Source of the DNA: an uncultured Eubacterium sp.
GTDB taxonomy: Bacteria > Bacillota > Clostridia > Lachnospirales > Lachnospiraceae
Reading direction: 5' to 3'
Assembly (NCBI GenBank): GCA_902475415.1
Contig: CABRZK010000093.1
Span: 1-8,507 of the forward strand
DNA length: 8,507 nucleotides
Below, one piece after another: positions 1-5,792 of the stretch (position 1 is the first letter of the stretch; each line of letters opens with the position of its first letter). The translations under genes were made by a program, and so were the position numbers. The notes beneath the pieces are model-generated. The model worked only from the letters and a program-made list of their open reading frames with translations. It had not been told where the DNA came from and did not search any database.

Positions 1-21
1 TGGCTGAATTTTTCACAGCCA
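1..21. terminator. Possible hairpin terminator downstream of folP, cut by window edge
   Basis: TGGCTG (1-6) and CAGCCA (16-21) form a perfect 6-bp inverted repeat around a 9-nt AT-rich loop. On the plus strand the right arm runs on into GCTTTTTATTTT, and the minus strand reads AAAAAGC just before the stem, so a longer A-tract/stem/T-tract structure may continue past position 1. It lies about 80 bp after the folP stop, and no minus-strand gene with a convincing start opens between the two: an ATG at 36 preceded by an AGGA-like sequence hits a stop after seven codons. It may therefore end the folate transcript, or be a bidirectional terminator shared with a gene outside the window. The missing left flank keeps this tentative. 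Confidence 0.35.
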
Positions 22-101
22 GCTTTTTATTTTCATTTTTTCCTGTCTCGAATCTGTATTTTTATCATTACAGGTATCCGAAGATCAATCATCCAGATTT
101 T

Positions 102-908
102 TTACGCATTCAAAATCGCTTTTGTCATCTGAATAGCCTGTTTATTAGCTTTTATATCATGCACACGCACAAATGCATACCCCTGCTGAACGGCAAATAC
201 AGTCGTAACAGCTGTTCCCACAGCACGGTCAGTCACCGGTGTATCAAGCGTCAGTCCAATCACAGATTTACGTGAAGTTCCAAGCAACAACGGATAGCCC
301 AGCTTTTTCAGAGTATCCATATATTTAATCGTTGTCAGATTCTGCTCATAAGTTTTTCCAAATCCAACGCCCGGATCCAGAATAATTTTATCATCTGCAA
401 TACCTGCTTTTTTTGCCAGTTCTACGCACTCTGCGGTTTCCTGATACCATTCCTGTAAGAAATTCTGATATTCACTGTTGTCACGGTTATGCATCAGGCA
501 GCATGCCACATCTGTCTTTGCGATCACATCTGCCATCTTCGGATCATATTTCAGTCCCCAGATATCATTGATGAGATCTGCACCTGCTGCAATGCCCGCC
601 TCTGCCACGGCACTTTTGTAAGTATCCAGAGATATCGGTGCATCAAATTTGGCTTTTACCGCCTCAATAATCGGTGCCACACGGTCAATTTCTTCCTGAT
701 CTGTGATCTGCACATGTCCCGGTCTGGTAGATTCTCCACCAATGTCGATGATTTCTGCTCCCTCAGCCAGCATTTCTTCTGTATGACGCAGTGCCGCATC
801 CATGCAGTTAAAATTGCCACCATCAGAAAAAGAATCCGGGGTCACATTCAAAATGCCCATAATATAAGTCTCATGATCCGTGTCGAAATTTTTCTTTCCT
901 ATTATCAT
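102..908 (-). CDS. folP: Dihydropteroate synthase
   Basis: This cytosolic TIM-barrel enzyme condenses 6-hydroxymethyl-7,8-dihydropterin diphosphate with p-aminobenzoate to give 7,8-dihydropteroate; it is the target of sulfonamides. The 268 residues match the usual bacterial length, and all family signatures are visible: NVTPDSFSDGG (21-31), DIGGESTRPG (55-64), SLDT with Asp95, NDIWG (114-118), DPGVGFGK (178-185) for the pterin/diphosphate site, TSRKS (211-215) with the loop lysine, and VRVHD (247-251). The start is supported by AGAGGGA (914-920) five bases upstream. It is the last visible gene of the leftward folate cluster, 178 bp after the HD-domain gene, with no clear promoter of its own in that gap. 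No loop insertion of the kind seen in resistant forms was noticed. The function is clear. Confidence 0.97.
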   Translation of the reverse strand: MIIGKKNFDTDHETYIMGILNVTPDSFSDGGNFNCMDAALRHTEEMLAEGAEIIDIGGESTRPGHVQITDQEEIDRVAPIIEAVKAKFDAPISLDTYKSAVAEAGIAAGADLINDIWGLKYDPKMADVIAKTDVACCLMHNRDNSEYQNFLQEWYQETAECVELAKKAGIADDKIILDPGVGFGKTYEQNLTTIKYMDTLKKLGYPLLLGTSRKSVIGLTLDTPVTDRAVGTAVTTVFAVQQGYAFVRVHDIKANKQAIQMTKAILNA

Positions 909-1086
909 TTCTTTCCCTCTAAATTGTTATGTTCTTCTTTATTGTCAAAACGTTCCGCAATTTTTCTAGCTGTTTCCCATATCTTCTAAAATCAAATATA
1001 TCATCGACTATTTCCGTTTTTCTTCACTGTTTTGTATTTTAGCCACTGTTTTCATGTAAAAAATCACATTAGCCCTCACTATAAGT
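909..1086. other. Intergenic gap between HD gene and folP
   Basis: This 178-bp AT-rich spacer is long for two genes in one operon. I found no convincing -35/-10 pair for folP. A TTGACA at minus-strand 945-950 has no matching -10 at the right distance and sits too close to the ribosome binding site. There is a weak hairpin with a TTTT loop (1054-1069) just after the HD stop, and a nine-base direct repeat CACTGTTTT at 1025-1033 and 1044-1052. No open frame of note is present. Cotranscription of folP with the HD gene is inferred from orientation only. Confidence 0.4.
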
Positions 1087-1731
1087 TTACCAGCAAATCG
1101 TCTGATTACGTTCTTCTTTCTTCCATTTACAGGAGTCTGATGCCTCACACAAAAAACAGTTTCTTGAAAGATGATCCGCTCTGCGAATATAGTATTCCAT
1201 CGTATAAAGCTCTCCTTCATCTTCTTCTCTGCCATGATGCACACCCACGATCTGTAATGTTTCCTTCATCCATTCTGTCGGATATTCAATTTCCATCAAC
1301 AGTTTTTTTGCAATCCGCACACCGGCAACGCTGTGATGTTCCCCGGTCTCATACTGCGCCACTCTGCCAATATCATGCAACAGACCGGTCACATAAAACT
1401 GATCTTTTTTCTCCTGGATGTTATCTGCATTCAGGTAAGTTTTCTCCACACGATCAGTATCGTTTTTTTGCGAATCTGTTACATGTTGTCCTGTAATTTG
1501 CATGTTGTTTTCCAGTGCATTGACATGCGCTTCCATTTCTGTTTTTTGCCAATGATCTTTCAAATGTGTCTCATATTCCTCTTCCAGATACATCATCCAT
1601 GCCATTCGGCAGACATCCAGCGCATGTGACAGTTCATGATGACAGTACATTCTGTCCTGTTCCATCTCCTGCACACGTTTCTGCAATTGCAAAAATTCCG
1701 GGTGTTTCAGTAGTTTTTCCGTAAATTTCAT
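1087..1731 (-). CDS. HD-domain phosphohydrolase of the folate cluster
   Basis: A 214-residue HD-superfamily protein, probably a metal-dependent phosphohydrolase in the cytosol. The metal-binding pattern can be followed: His36 in the CHHELSH segment, His119-Asp120 (LLHDIGR), His132/His133, His165-His166 (VHHGR) and Asp186 (RADHLSR). The C-terminus carries a cysteine cluster, Cys192-X2-Cys195-X5-Cys201 followed by KW; I recall similar CFxC...C(N/K)W tails in Clostridia relatives, but could not check. Between the first His helix and the HD motif (about 52-110) there is an unusually long, charged insertion. There is no signal peptide or membrane segment. It sits between folC and folP, which suggests pterin or folate metabolism; removal of phosphate(s) from dihydroneopterin phosphates is a hypothesis, not an assignment. 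The ribosome binding site (AGGAAAAGAAAG) is moderate. The domain is clear; the substrate is unknown. Confidence 0.85.
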   Translation of the reverse strand: MKFTEKLLKHPEFLQLQKRVQEMEQDRMYCHHELSHALDVCRMAWMMYLEEEYETHLKDHWQKTEMEAHVNALENNMQITGQHVTDSQKNDTDRVEKTYLNADNIQEKKDQFYVTGLLHDIGRVAQYETGEHHSVAGVRIAKKLLMEIEYPTEWMKETLQIVGVHHGREEDEGELYTMEYYIRRADHLSRNCFLCEASDSCKWKKEERNQTICW

Positions 1732-1807
1732 AAATCTTTCTTTTCCTGTTTCTGTGCAACTGTTACTGTTCTGGTGTTATCCATTATCAAATTATTTTTT
1801 TCATGCA

Positions 1808-1836
1808 AATTTACCCATTCCGACTATCTCTTCCAA
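1808..1836 (-). promoter_or_regulatory. Weak candidate promoter for the HD gene
   Basis: In the 202-bp gap between folC and the HD gene the minus strand has TTGGAA (1831-1836), a 17-bp spacer and TAAATT (1808-1813), each matching four of six sigma-A consensus bases. This would give a leader of about 70 nt. In such AT-rich DNA a match of this quality can arise by chance, so transcription from the upstream folate promoter remains as likely. Confidence 0.25.
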
Positions 1837-1933
1837 GCAAAGTTTTAATCTGACTAACCTAATTTTGCAATGCTACTCAAATTGTCTACACGAACTAATT
1901 TACTTATGTGATTTTTATCCTAACACCAGTAGT

Positions 1934-3295
1934 TTATTTTTCACTCTCATATGCGTTACGCACATCCCGCAGATACGACAGCGAGCCAAAAGCCAGTATC
2001 ATATCCTCTTTCTGCGCATCCCGTAAAGCATATAATACCGCATCCTGGATATTTTCACAATATTGTGCGTGAATATTTTGTCTCAAAAGTTGCTTTTCCA
2101 GCTCTTTTCCGTCCAATGCACGGGGATTCCCAGGTGTCACGGTATACACACGATCTCCCGACTGAAACATCATTGCAATCATTTTTTCATAATCTTTGTC
2201 AGCCAGAACCCCCATAATATATACGATTCTTCGGTCAGAAAAACCTTCGTCCAGTGTTTTCCTCAGCTTGCGTACTGCGTCTTCATTGTGCGCCCCATCC
2301 AGATAAAAATCCGGTCCCGTTCCGATCTGTTCCATGCGACCGTGCCAGATGGTATGTGAAAGTCCCCGTTGAATCACTGTTTCTGTGATTTTCGGATACT
2401 TTTTCTGTAAAATATGCAATATATTTAACACACAGACCGCATTTTCTACCTGAAATGCACCACAGAGAGACAGTGTAACAGGAATACACTTGAAATCACA
2501 TTTTGCCGTTCCTTTCTGGACATTGTTTTTTACATTTTCTTTTTCCGTCACCGGATGATTCAACGATGCCTTCCATTCAAACCCATACCGACCATTTTTT
2601 TGCGTCACATTCTGTGCCTGCGTGGCATCCGCAAGAATCAGTTCTGCCTGCATTTCTTCTGCTTTCTTTTTGATGACTTCCATTGCCTCCGGTTTCTGCT
2701 TCATGGTAACTATCGGCACCTGCGATTTGATAATGCCGCTTTTTACAGTTGCGATCTCTGCCAGTGAGTTTCCAAGGAAACGGATATGATCCATACTGAT
2801 GGATGTCAACACGCTGACCAGTGGCTTTCTGATCAGATTGGTCGCATCTGTCGCACCGCCCATTCCGACTTCCAGCAATGCAATATCACATTTTTCCTCA
2901 TAAAACCATAAAAAAGCTGCCGCGGTTTCCACCTCAAACCGGGTAGGATGTGCCTTTCCCTGTGCCACCAGTTTCTCACAGGCCGCTTTTACTTGAGTAA
3001 AAAGCTGTGCAAGCCGTTCTTTTTCTATATTGATGCCATTCATCTGGAATTCATCTTCGTAAGCAAACACATCCGGCGTACAGAATCTTCCCACACGATA
3101 TCCGGATTCTGTCAGGACCTTTGAAAGCATAGCGCCCACAGAACCTTTTCCGTTTGTACCGCCGATATGCACCAGTGGAATTTCATCCTGTATATTGCCA
3201 AGTTCTGCCATCAGATTCTGAATGCTGGTCAGACCAAGCTGACTGCCATATTGTTTTGTTTCTTCCAGGAAATCCATTGCTTCTATATAATTCAT
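1934..3295 (-). CDS. folC: Folylpolyglutamate synthase / dihydrofolate synthase
   Basis: A cytosolic Mur-ligase-family enzyme that joins glutamate to dihydropteroate and/or extends the polyglutamate tail of folates using ATP. With folP in the same cluster, a bifunctional role is likely but inferred. In the 453-residue form chosen here the P-loop GGTNGKGS spans 45-52, the LEVGMGGATDATN segment follows at 141-153, Ser/Asp/His in SISMDH are at 165-170, the probable carbamylated lysine is Lys185 in VKSGIIK, and the C-terminal domain has WHGRME (317-322) and DGAHN (333-337). A hydrophilic stretch at about 240-270 looks like a lineage-specific loop. The start at 3295 overlaps the cyclo-ligase stop as ATGA and begins with the normal family N-terminus MNYIEA. 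An in-frame ATG at 3307 is possible, but its AGGAG would be only one base away. Translational coupling with the cyclo-ligase is likely. Confidence 0.95.
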   Translation of the reverse strand: MNYIEAMDFLEETKQYGSQLGLTSIQNLMAELGNIQDEIPLVHIGGTNGKGSVGAMLSKVLTESGYRVGRFCTPDVFAYEDEFQMNGINIEKERLAQLFTQVKAACEKLVAQGKAHPTRFEVETAAAFLWFYEEKCDIALLEVGMGGATDATNLIRKPLVSVLTSISMDHIRFLGNSLAEIATVKSGIIKSQVPIVTMKQKPEAMEVIKKKAEEMQAELILADATQAQNVTQKNGRYGFEWKASLNHPVTEKENVKNNVQKGTAKCDFKCIPVTLSLCGAFQVENAVCVLNILHILQKKYPKITETVIQRGLSHTIWHGRMEQIGTGPDFYLDGAHNEDAVRKLRKTLDEGFSDRRIVYIMGVLADKDYEKMIAMMFQSGDRVYTVTPGNPRALDGKELEKQLLRQNIHAQYCENIQDAVLYALRDAQKEDMILAFGSLSYLRDVRNAYESEK

Positions 3296-3846
3296 TGCCT
3301 TTTCCATACTCCTTTTTCTGTCACCAGATATTCCATCGGCAGATCGTTTTCTTCCCTTGGCAGTTGATCCGCCACCTGCAGTTCATAGGCCACTCCTACT
3401 TTTACGCAATCTGTTTTTCCTTCAAAAAAACGGTCATAGTAGCCTTTGCCATATCCCATACGGTTACCCTGACGGTCAAAAGCAACTCCCGGCACAAGCA
3501 CCAGAGCTTCTTCCCAATCAATTGGATTTGTCTCCACCGGTTCCATCACATGAAAAGTACCTTCCTCCAGTTCTGAAAAACTGCTGATTTCAAAATATCG
3601 CATTGTTTCTCCAAATACTTTCGGGAAAGCAATCCGTTTCTGCTGCCGCCAGCCTTCTTCCATCACCGGACAGATATCTACTTCATTTCCAAGCGGCGCA
3701 TATACCAGCATTTTTTCTGCCTGCTGAAATAAATTACTGGAAATGATATTCTGGCAGATTCGATCTGATTTTTCTTTTACTTCCATCTCGCTCATTTTAT
3801 TTCGCAGCATCTTATACTGTTTTCTGATTTCTTTCTTTTCCATCAT
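3292..3846 (-). CDS. 5-formyltetrahydrofolate cyclo-ligase (5,10-methenyl-THF synthetase)
   Basis: Converts 5-formyl-THF to 5,10-methenyl-THF with ATP, clearing a dead-end folate that inhibits other folate enzymes. The 184-residue length is typical. An N-terminal basic helix KKEIRKQYKMLR (4-15) matches the family start, and the strongest signature is the ATP/phosphate loop VPGVAFDRQGNRMGYGKGYY (118-137) followed by DRF. PK at 75-76 and the YAPLGNEVD segment (49-57) also fit. The gene is first in the folate cluster, preceded by a promoter and hairpin, and its TGA overlaps the probable folC ATG. Two adjacent ATG codons (3846 and 3843) are possible; GAGAG lies six bases before the first. Symbols used for this family vary (fau, ygfA, yqgN, MTHFS), so none is given. 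Confidence 0.95.
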   Translation of the reverse strand: MMEKKEIRKQYKMLRNKMSEMEVKEKSDRICQNIISSNLFQQAEKMLVYAPLGNEVDICPVMEEGWRQQKRIAFPKVFGETMRYFEISSFSELEEGTFHVMEPVETNPIDWEEALVLVPGVAFDRQGNRMGYGKGYYDRFFEGKTDCVKVGVAYELQVADQLPREENDLPMEYLVTEKGVWKRQ

Positions 3847-3905
3847 TTTCAGCTCTCATTCTATATCATGACTCCTCGCGTTCCTGCTAATTATCTCTTC
3901 ATACT

Positions 3906-3934
3906 ATAATATATTTTCTTTCCGCAAATCACAA
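3906..3934 (-). promoter_or_regulatory. Promoter of the folate cluster
   Basis: On the minus strand TTGTGA (3929-3934; four of six bases of the -35 consensus), a 17-bp spacer and TATTAT (3906-3911; five of six of the -10 consensus) form a good sigma-A-type promoter. The start of transcription would be near 3899, leaving a leader of about 50 nt before the cyclo-ligase, too short for a known folate riboswitch. The promoter touches the base of the upstream hairpin, so the new transcript begins right where the previous one should end. Confidence 0.65.
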
Positions 3935-3982
3935 TACAAATGCGGCATAATATCATTTTTTTGATATTATGCCGCATTTGTA
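3935..3982. terminator. Perfect 21-bp hairpin with T6 loop, probable terminator of the rhodanese unit
   Basis: Positions 3935-3955 and 3962-3982 are exact reverse complements, separated by TTTTTT (3956-3961). The GC-containing core is TGCGGCA. Reading leftward, the descending arm ends in CATTTGTATT, so the A/T-rich foot of the stem can act as a short U-tract when the lower base pairs open; the same holds in the plus direction. It falls about 80 bp after the rhodanese stop and directly before the folate promoter, as expected for an intrinsic, possibly bidirectional, terminator. The U-tract is weaker than in the hppA terminator, so read-through is possible. Confidence 0.6.
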
Positions 3983-4064
3983 AATTAATTTAACAATTAT
4001 TAGCACTTATTTCAAATTTTCTTGGAAGTTTCTGTTATATTCTTACATAGCTTCAAATTACTAT

Positions 4065-4391
4065 TTATTTCAGCTTTTTCAATGGGCCTTCATGTTCTTC
4101 CATTCTTCCACCCGGAATTGCATTTTCATATCCCATTTTTTTCAATTTTTTTGCTGCCTTTTTCGGATCATTGTCATAGCTTCCAACGATATAAATCTTC
4201 TTCTCCTTATCCGGAACACGTTTTTCGATCAGTTCTAACTGCGTCATTGGAATATTGATGCTTCCGCTGATATAACCGCGTTTATATACATCCTTAGCAC
4301 GAACATCAATCAGCACTGCATTTTTATCTGTTCTGGACTCATTGATCGCATCATTTACCGTCAAAACCTTAAATTTTTGAAAAAACCCCAT
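4065..4391 (-). CDS. Rhodanese-fold protein lacking the catalytic cysteine
   Basis: A single-domain rhodanese homology protein of 108 residues. The N-terminal half is canonical: LIDVRAKDVYKRGYISGSIN (27-46) then IP matches the DVR...HI.GA.NIP pattern. In the active-site loop, where sulfurtransferases have CRSGNRS, this protein reads GSYDNDP (70-76) before KKAAKKLKKMGY, and it has no cysteine anywhere, so thiosulfate sulfurtransferase or persulfide chemistry is not expected. The GGRMEEHEG end replaces the usual GG...W.G. A binding, regulatory or phosphate-related role is possible but unknown. The start at ATG 4391 is set by AAGGAG nine bases upstream; the frame stays open to 4490, but the upstream ATGs lack a site. 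It has its own promoter. The fold call is firm, the function open. Confidence 0.85.
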   Translation of the reverse strand: MGFFQKFKVLTVNDAINESRTDKNAVLIDVRAKDVYKRGYISGSINIPMTQLELIEKRVPDKEKKIYIVGSYDNDPKKAAKKLKKMGYENAIPGGRMEEHEGPLKKLK

Positions 4392-4521
4392 TTTCTGTTT
4401 CTCCTTCATGTTATCTTTTCTTTTATGCCCGATATCTGCCACAATGTTTCCTGGCCTTCTGGAAGATGGAAGCCATCCCATATCTGCCATACTTTTTTAA
4501 CGTGCAGAATCTGATTTCATG
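4392..4521 (-). other. Structured 5' leader of the rhodanese gene
   Basis: The predicted untranslated leader holds a small perfect hairpin, GATGG-AAG-CCATC (4465-4477), an overlapping alternative stem in which TGGCTTC pairs with GAAGGCCA around a bulge (about 4452-4475), and two copies of TGGCAGATAT 48 bp apart (4432-4441 and 4480-4489 on the minus strand). No known riboswitch class is recognised. Mutually exclusive stems would allow leader control, but nothing here proves it. Confidence 0.3.
4401..4406 (-). promoter_or_regulatory. Ribosome binding site deciding the rhodanese start
   Basis: AAGGAG on the minus strand, nine bases before ATG 4391. It lies inside the upward extension of the same open frame, which argues that the extension (MADMG... 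from 4490) is untranslated leader rather than protein. Confidence 0.8.
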
Positions 4522-4527
4522 TAGAAC

Positions 4528-4556
4528 AGTATATAACTGTGCACACAATCTGGCAA
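4528..4556 (-). promoter_or_regulatory. Strong promoter of the rhodanese gene with overlapping palindromes
   Basis: TTGCCA (4551-4556; five of six), a 17-bp spacer and TATACT (4528-4533; five of six) make one of the best sigma-A-type promoters in the window. The -35 begins two bases past the hydrolase stop. ACAGT-ATATA-ACTGT (4526-4540) is a perfect inverted repeat covering the -10, and the spacer holds the palindrome TGTGCACA (4538-4545). Either could be a repressor operator; this is inferred from position. Transcription would start near 4521, giving a leader of about 130 nt. Confidence 0.65.
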
Positions 4557-4557
4557 G

Positions 4558-5529
4558 CTATTTCTGTAAAAACTCCAGCACTATATTCACATACCTGTCC
4601 ATCGTTTCATCATCACTGCTGTATGTCTCATGTTTTGTTCCAGGCAAATAGAGATATTCGCATGCAGCCACACCGTTCTTTTTAACCTTATCCGCAAACT
4701 TCTGTATTTCACTTGTCCACACATAGTCATCCTGCTCCGCCTGAATGATCAGCATCGGCACTGTATACTTTTTCCACGCATGATGCATCAGATACGTGTT
4801 CATCTTTGCCGCATTCGACAGCCATCCGTAAGACGCCGCACAGATCTGCATCTCCCCTGTTGCTTTTCTGCGTTCATTAAACCGGGTAAATCTCGGCTTT
4901 GACGTTGACGCACTGGTCTCAAACGTTTCGCTGGCATCATATGGTTTCTGCCCCAATACATAATGTTCTGCTTTTCCAAGCATACACTGGAGCGTTGATA
5001 CGAATGCTGAAATCCCCCAGGGAACATTTGCAGTATGCGGCCGGATCATCGGAGAATTTAAAATCACATGTGCAAACCACCCCGGCTTCCAGGATGCTGC
5101 GATGGCTCCAATCGCCCCGCCCATAGAATGTGCAAACAGATTTAGCGGCAGATCCGGATATTCTTTTTTTGCCATCTGGCAAACCTTCAGAAAATCTCTC
5201 ACATAACGCTTCCATGTATCAATATGTACCAGAGAAGAATCTTTCGTCAACCGATAACTCCATCCATGTCCGCAATGTTCCGGCAGCCAGACATGGTAGC
5301 CTGCCTGTAAAAAATAATAAACCAGTTCGTCATATTTGGGATAAGATTCCGTAAATCCATGGCAGATCATAATTATGCCTTGCGGCGCATCTGCCTCATA
5401 ACGCAATACATGTATTTTCCCCACTGAATCATAGCTGTCTGTATATCCGCTTTTGCATCGTTGTTTCAGATATGGTTCTACGGTATCTTCCATTACCGGA
5501 TTATATTCTATTTCCTTTATGATTTTCAT
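4558..5529 (-). CDS. Alpha/beta hydrolase, lysophospholipase/monoacylglycerol lipase-like
   Basis: A 323-residue serine hydrolase of the Hydrolase_4 (PldB/lysophospholipase-like) group, probably acting on lipid or other ester substrates; the true substrate cannot be read from sequence. The oxyanion strand HGFTES is at 57-62, an EHCGHGWS turn at 84-91, the nucleophile elbow AHSMGG gives Ser135, the acid is Asp267 (or Asp268) in QAEQDDYV, and the base is His300 in GTKHE. A cap region separates Ser135 from the acid. There is no signal peptide or membrane span, so it is likely cytosolic. The start at 5529 is chosen because GGGAAGGA lies eight bases before it and the upstream frame to 5574 is lysine/isoleucine-rich without a site. 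It has its own promoter after the hppA terminator; no terminator was seen before the rhodanese gene. Confidence 0.9.
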   Translation of the reverse strand: MKIIKEIEYNPVMEDTVEPYLKQRCKSGYTDSYDSVGKIHVLRYEADAPQGIIMICHGFTESYPKYDELVYYFLQAGYHVWLPEHCGHGWSYRLTKDSSLVHIDTWKRYVRDFLKVCQMAKKEYPDLPLNLFAHSMGGAIGAIAASWKPGWFAHVILNSPMIRPHTANVPWGISAFVSTLQCMLGKAEHYVLGQKPYDASETFETSASTSKPRFTRFNERRKATGEMQICAASYGWLSNAAKMNTYLMHHAWKKYTVPMLIIQAEQDDYVWTSEIQKFADKVKKNGVAACEYLYLPGTKHETYSSDDETMDRYVNIVLEFLQK

Positions 5530-5537
5530 CCTTTTTA

Positions 5538-5545
5538 TCCTTCCC
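5538..5545 (-). promoter_or_regulatory. Ribosome binding site deciding the hydrolase start
   Basis: GGGAAGGA on the minus strand, eight bases before ATG 5529, favours this start over the in-frame ATG at 5574, which has no purine-rich site at a suitable distance. Confidence 0.7.
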
Positions 5546-5617
5546 TTTATAATACATTTCTTATAAATATCCATTATATATACTCAACATAAAATCATTT
5601 CTAACTTAATAATTCCA

Positions 5618-5646
5618 ATCATACCATTCTTCCCTGTATGGTTCAA
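5618..5646 (-). promoter_or_regulatory. Promoter of the alpha/beta hydrolase
   Basis: TTGAAC (5641-5646; four of six), a 17-bp spacer and TATGAT (5618-5623; five of six) on the minus strand. It lies just past the hppA terminator and would give a leader of about 80 nt. A TATAAT at 5573-5578 is a possible second -10 but lacks a good -35. Confidence 0.55.
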
Positions 5647-5684
5647 CGGGGAAACTCAACAGAATTTTCCGGGAAATCAGAAAA

Positions 5685-5721
5685 AACCTCCGGTTCCTGC
5701 CTGAGGCAGGAACCGGAGGTT
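5685..5721. terminator. Strong bidirectional intrinsic terminator after hppA
   Basis: A perfect 17-bp GC-rich stem (5685-5701 with 5705-5721) closes on a TGA loop. Leftward, for hppA, the stem runs into TTTTTT (the last two paired) and then CTGATTT; rightward it is followed by CTCTCTTTTT. A-tract, stem and T-tract on both sides are the classic form. It sits about 70 bp after the hppA stop and separates that transcript from the hydrolase unit. Confidence 0.93.
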
Positions 5722-5792
5722 CTCTCTTTTTATCCAATATTTATTTTGTCAAACAAATATGAAAATTCTTCTTCAACTATCTATTTTCTATC

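Noticed and set aside
1008..1244. Minus-strand open frame overlapping the HD gene 3' end, considered as a frameshifted continuation
   Set aside because: The HD frame already ends with a complete Cys-cluster tail close to where relatives appear to end, and the alternative frame shows no family motif.
3296..3307. folC start at ATG 3307
   Set aside because: AGGAG would be one base from this ATG, while ATG 3295 makes an ATGA overlap and gives the usual family N-terminus; not fully excluded.
3847..3899. THF riboswitch ahead of the folate cluster
   Set aside because: The predicted leader of about 50 nt is too short for the known folate riboswitch classes, and no pseudoknot-like arrangement was seen.
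4392..4490. N-terminal extension of the rhodanese protein to the ATG at 4490
   Set aside because: The AAGGAG at 4401-4406 lies inside the extension and points to ATG 4391; the extension has no homology-like features and no upstream binding site.
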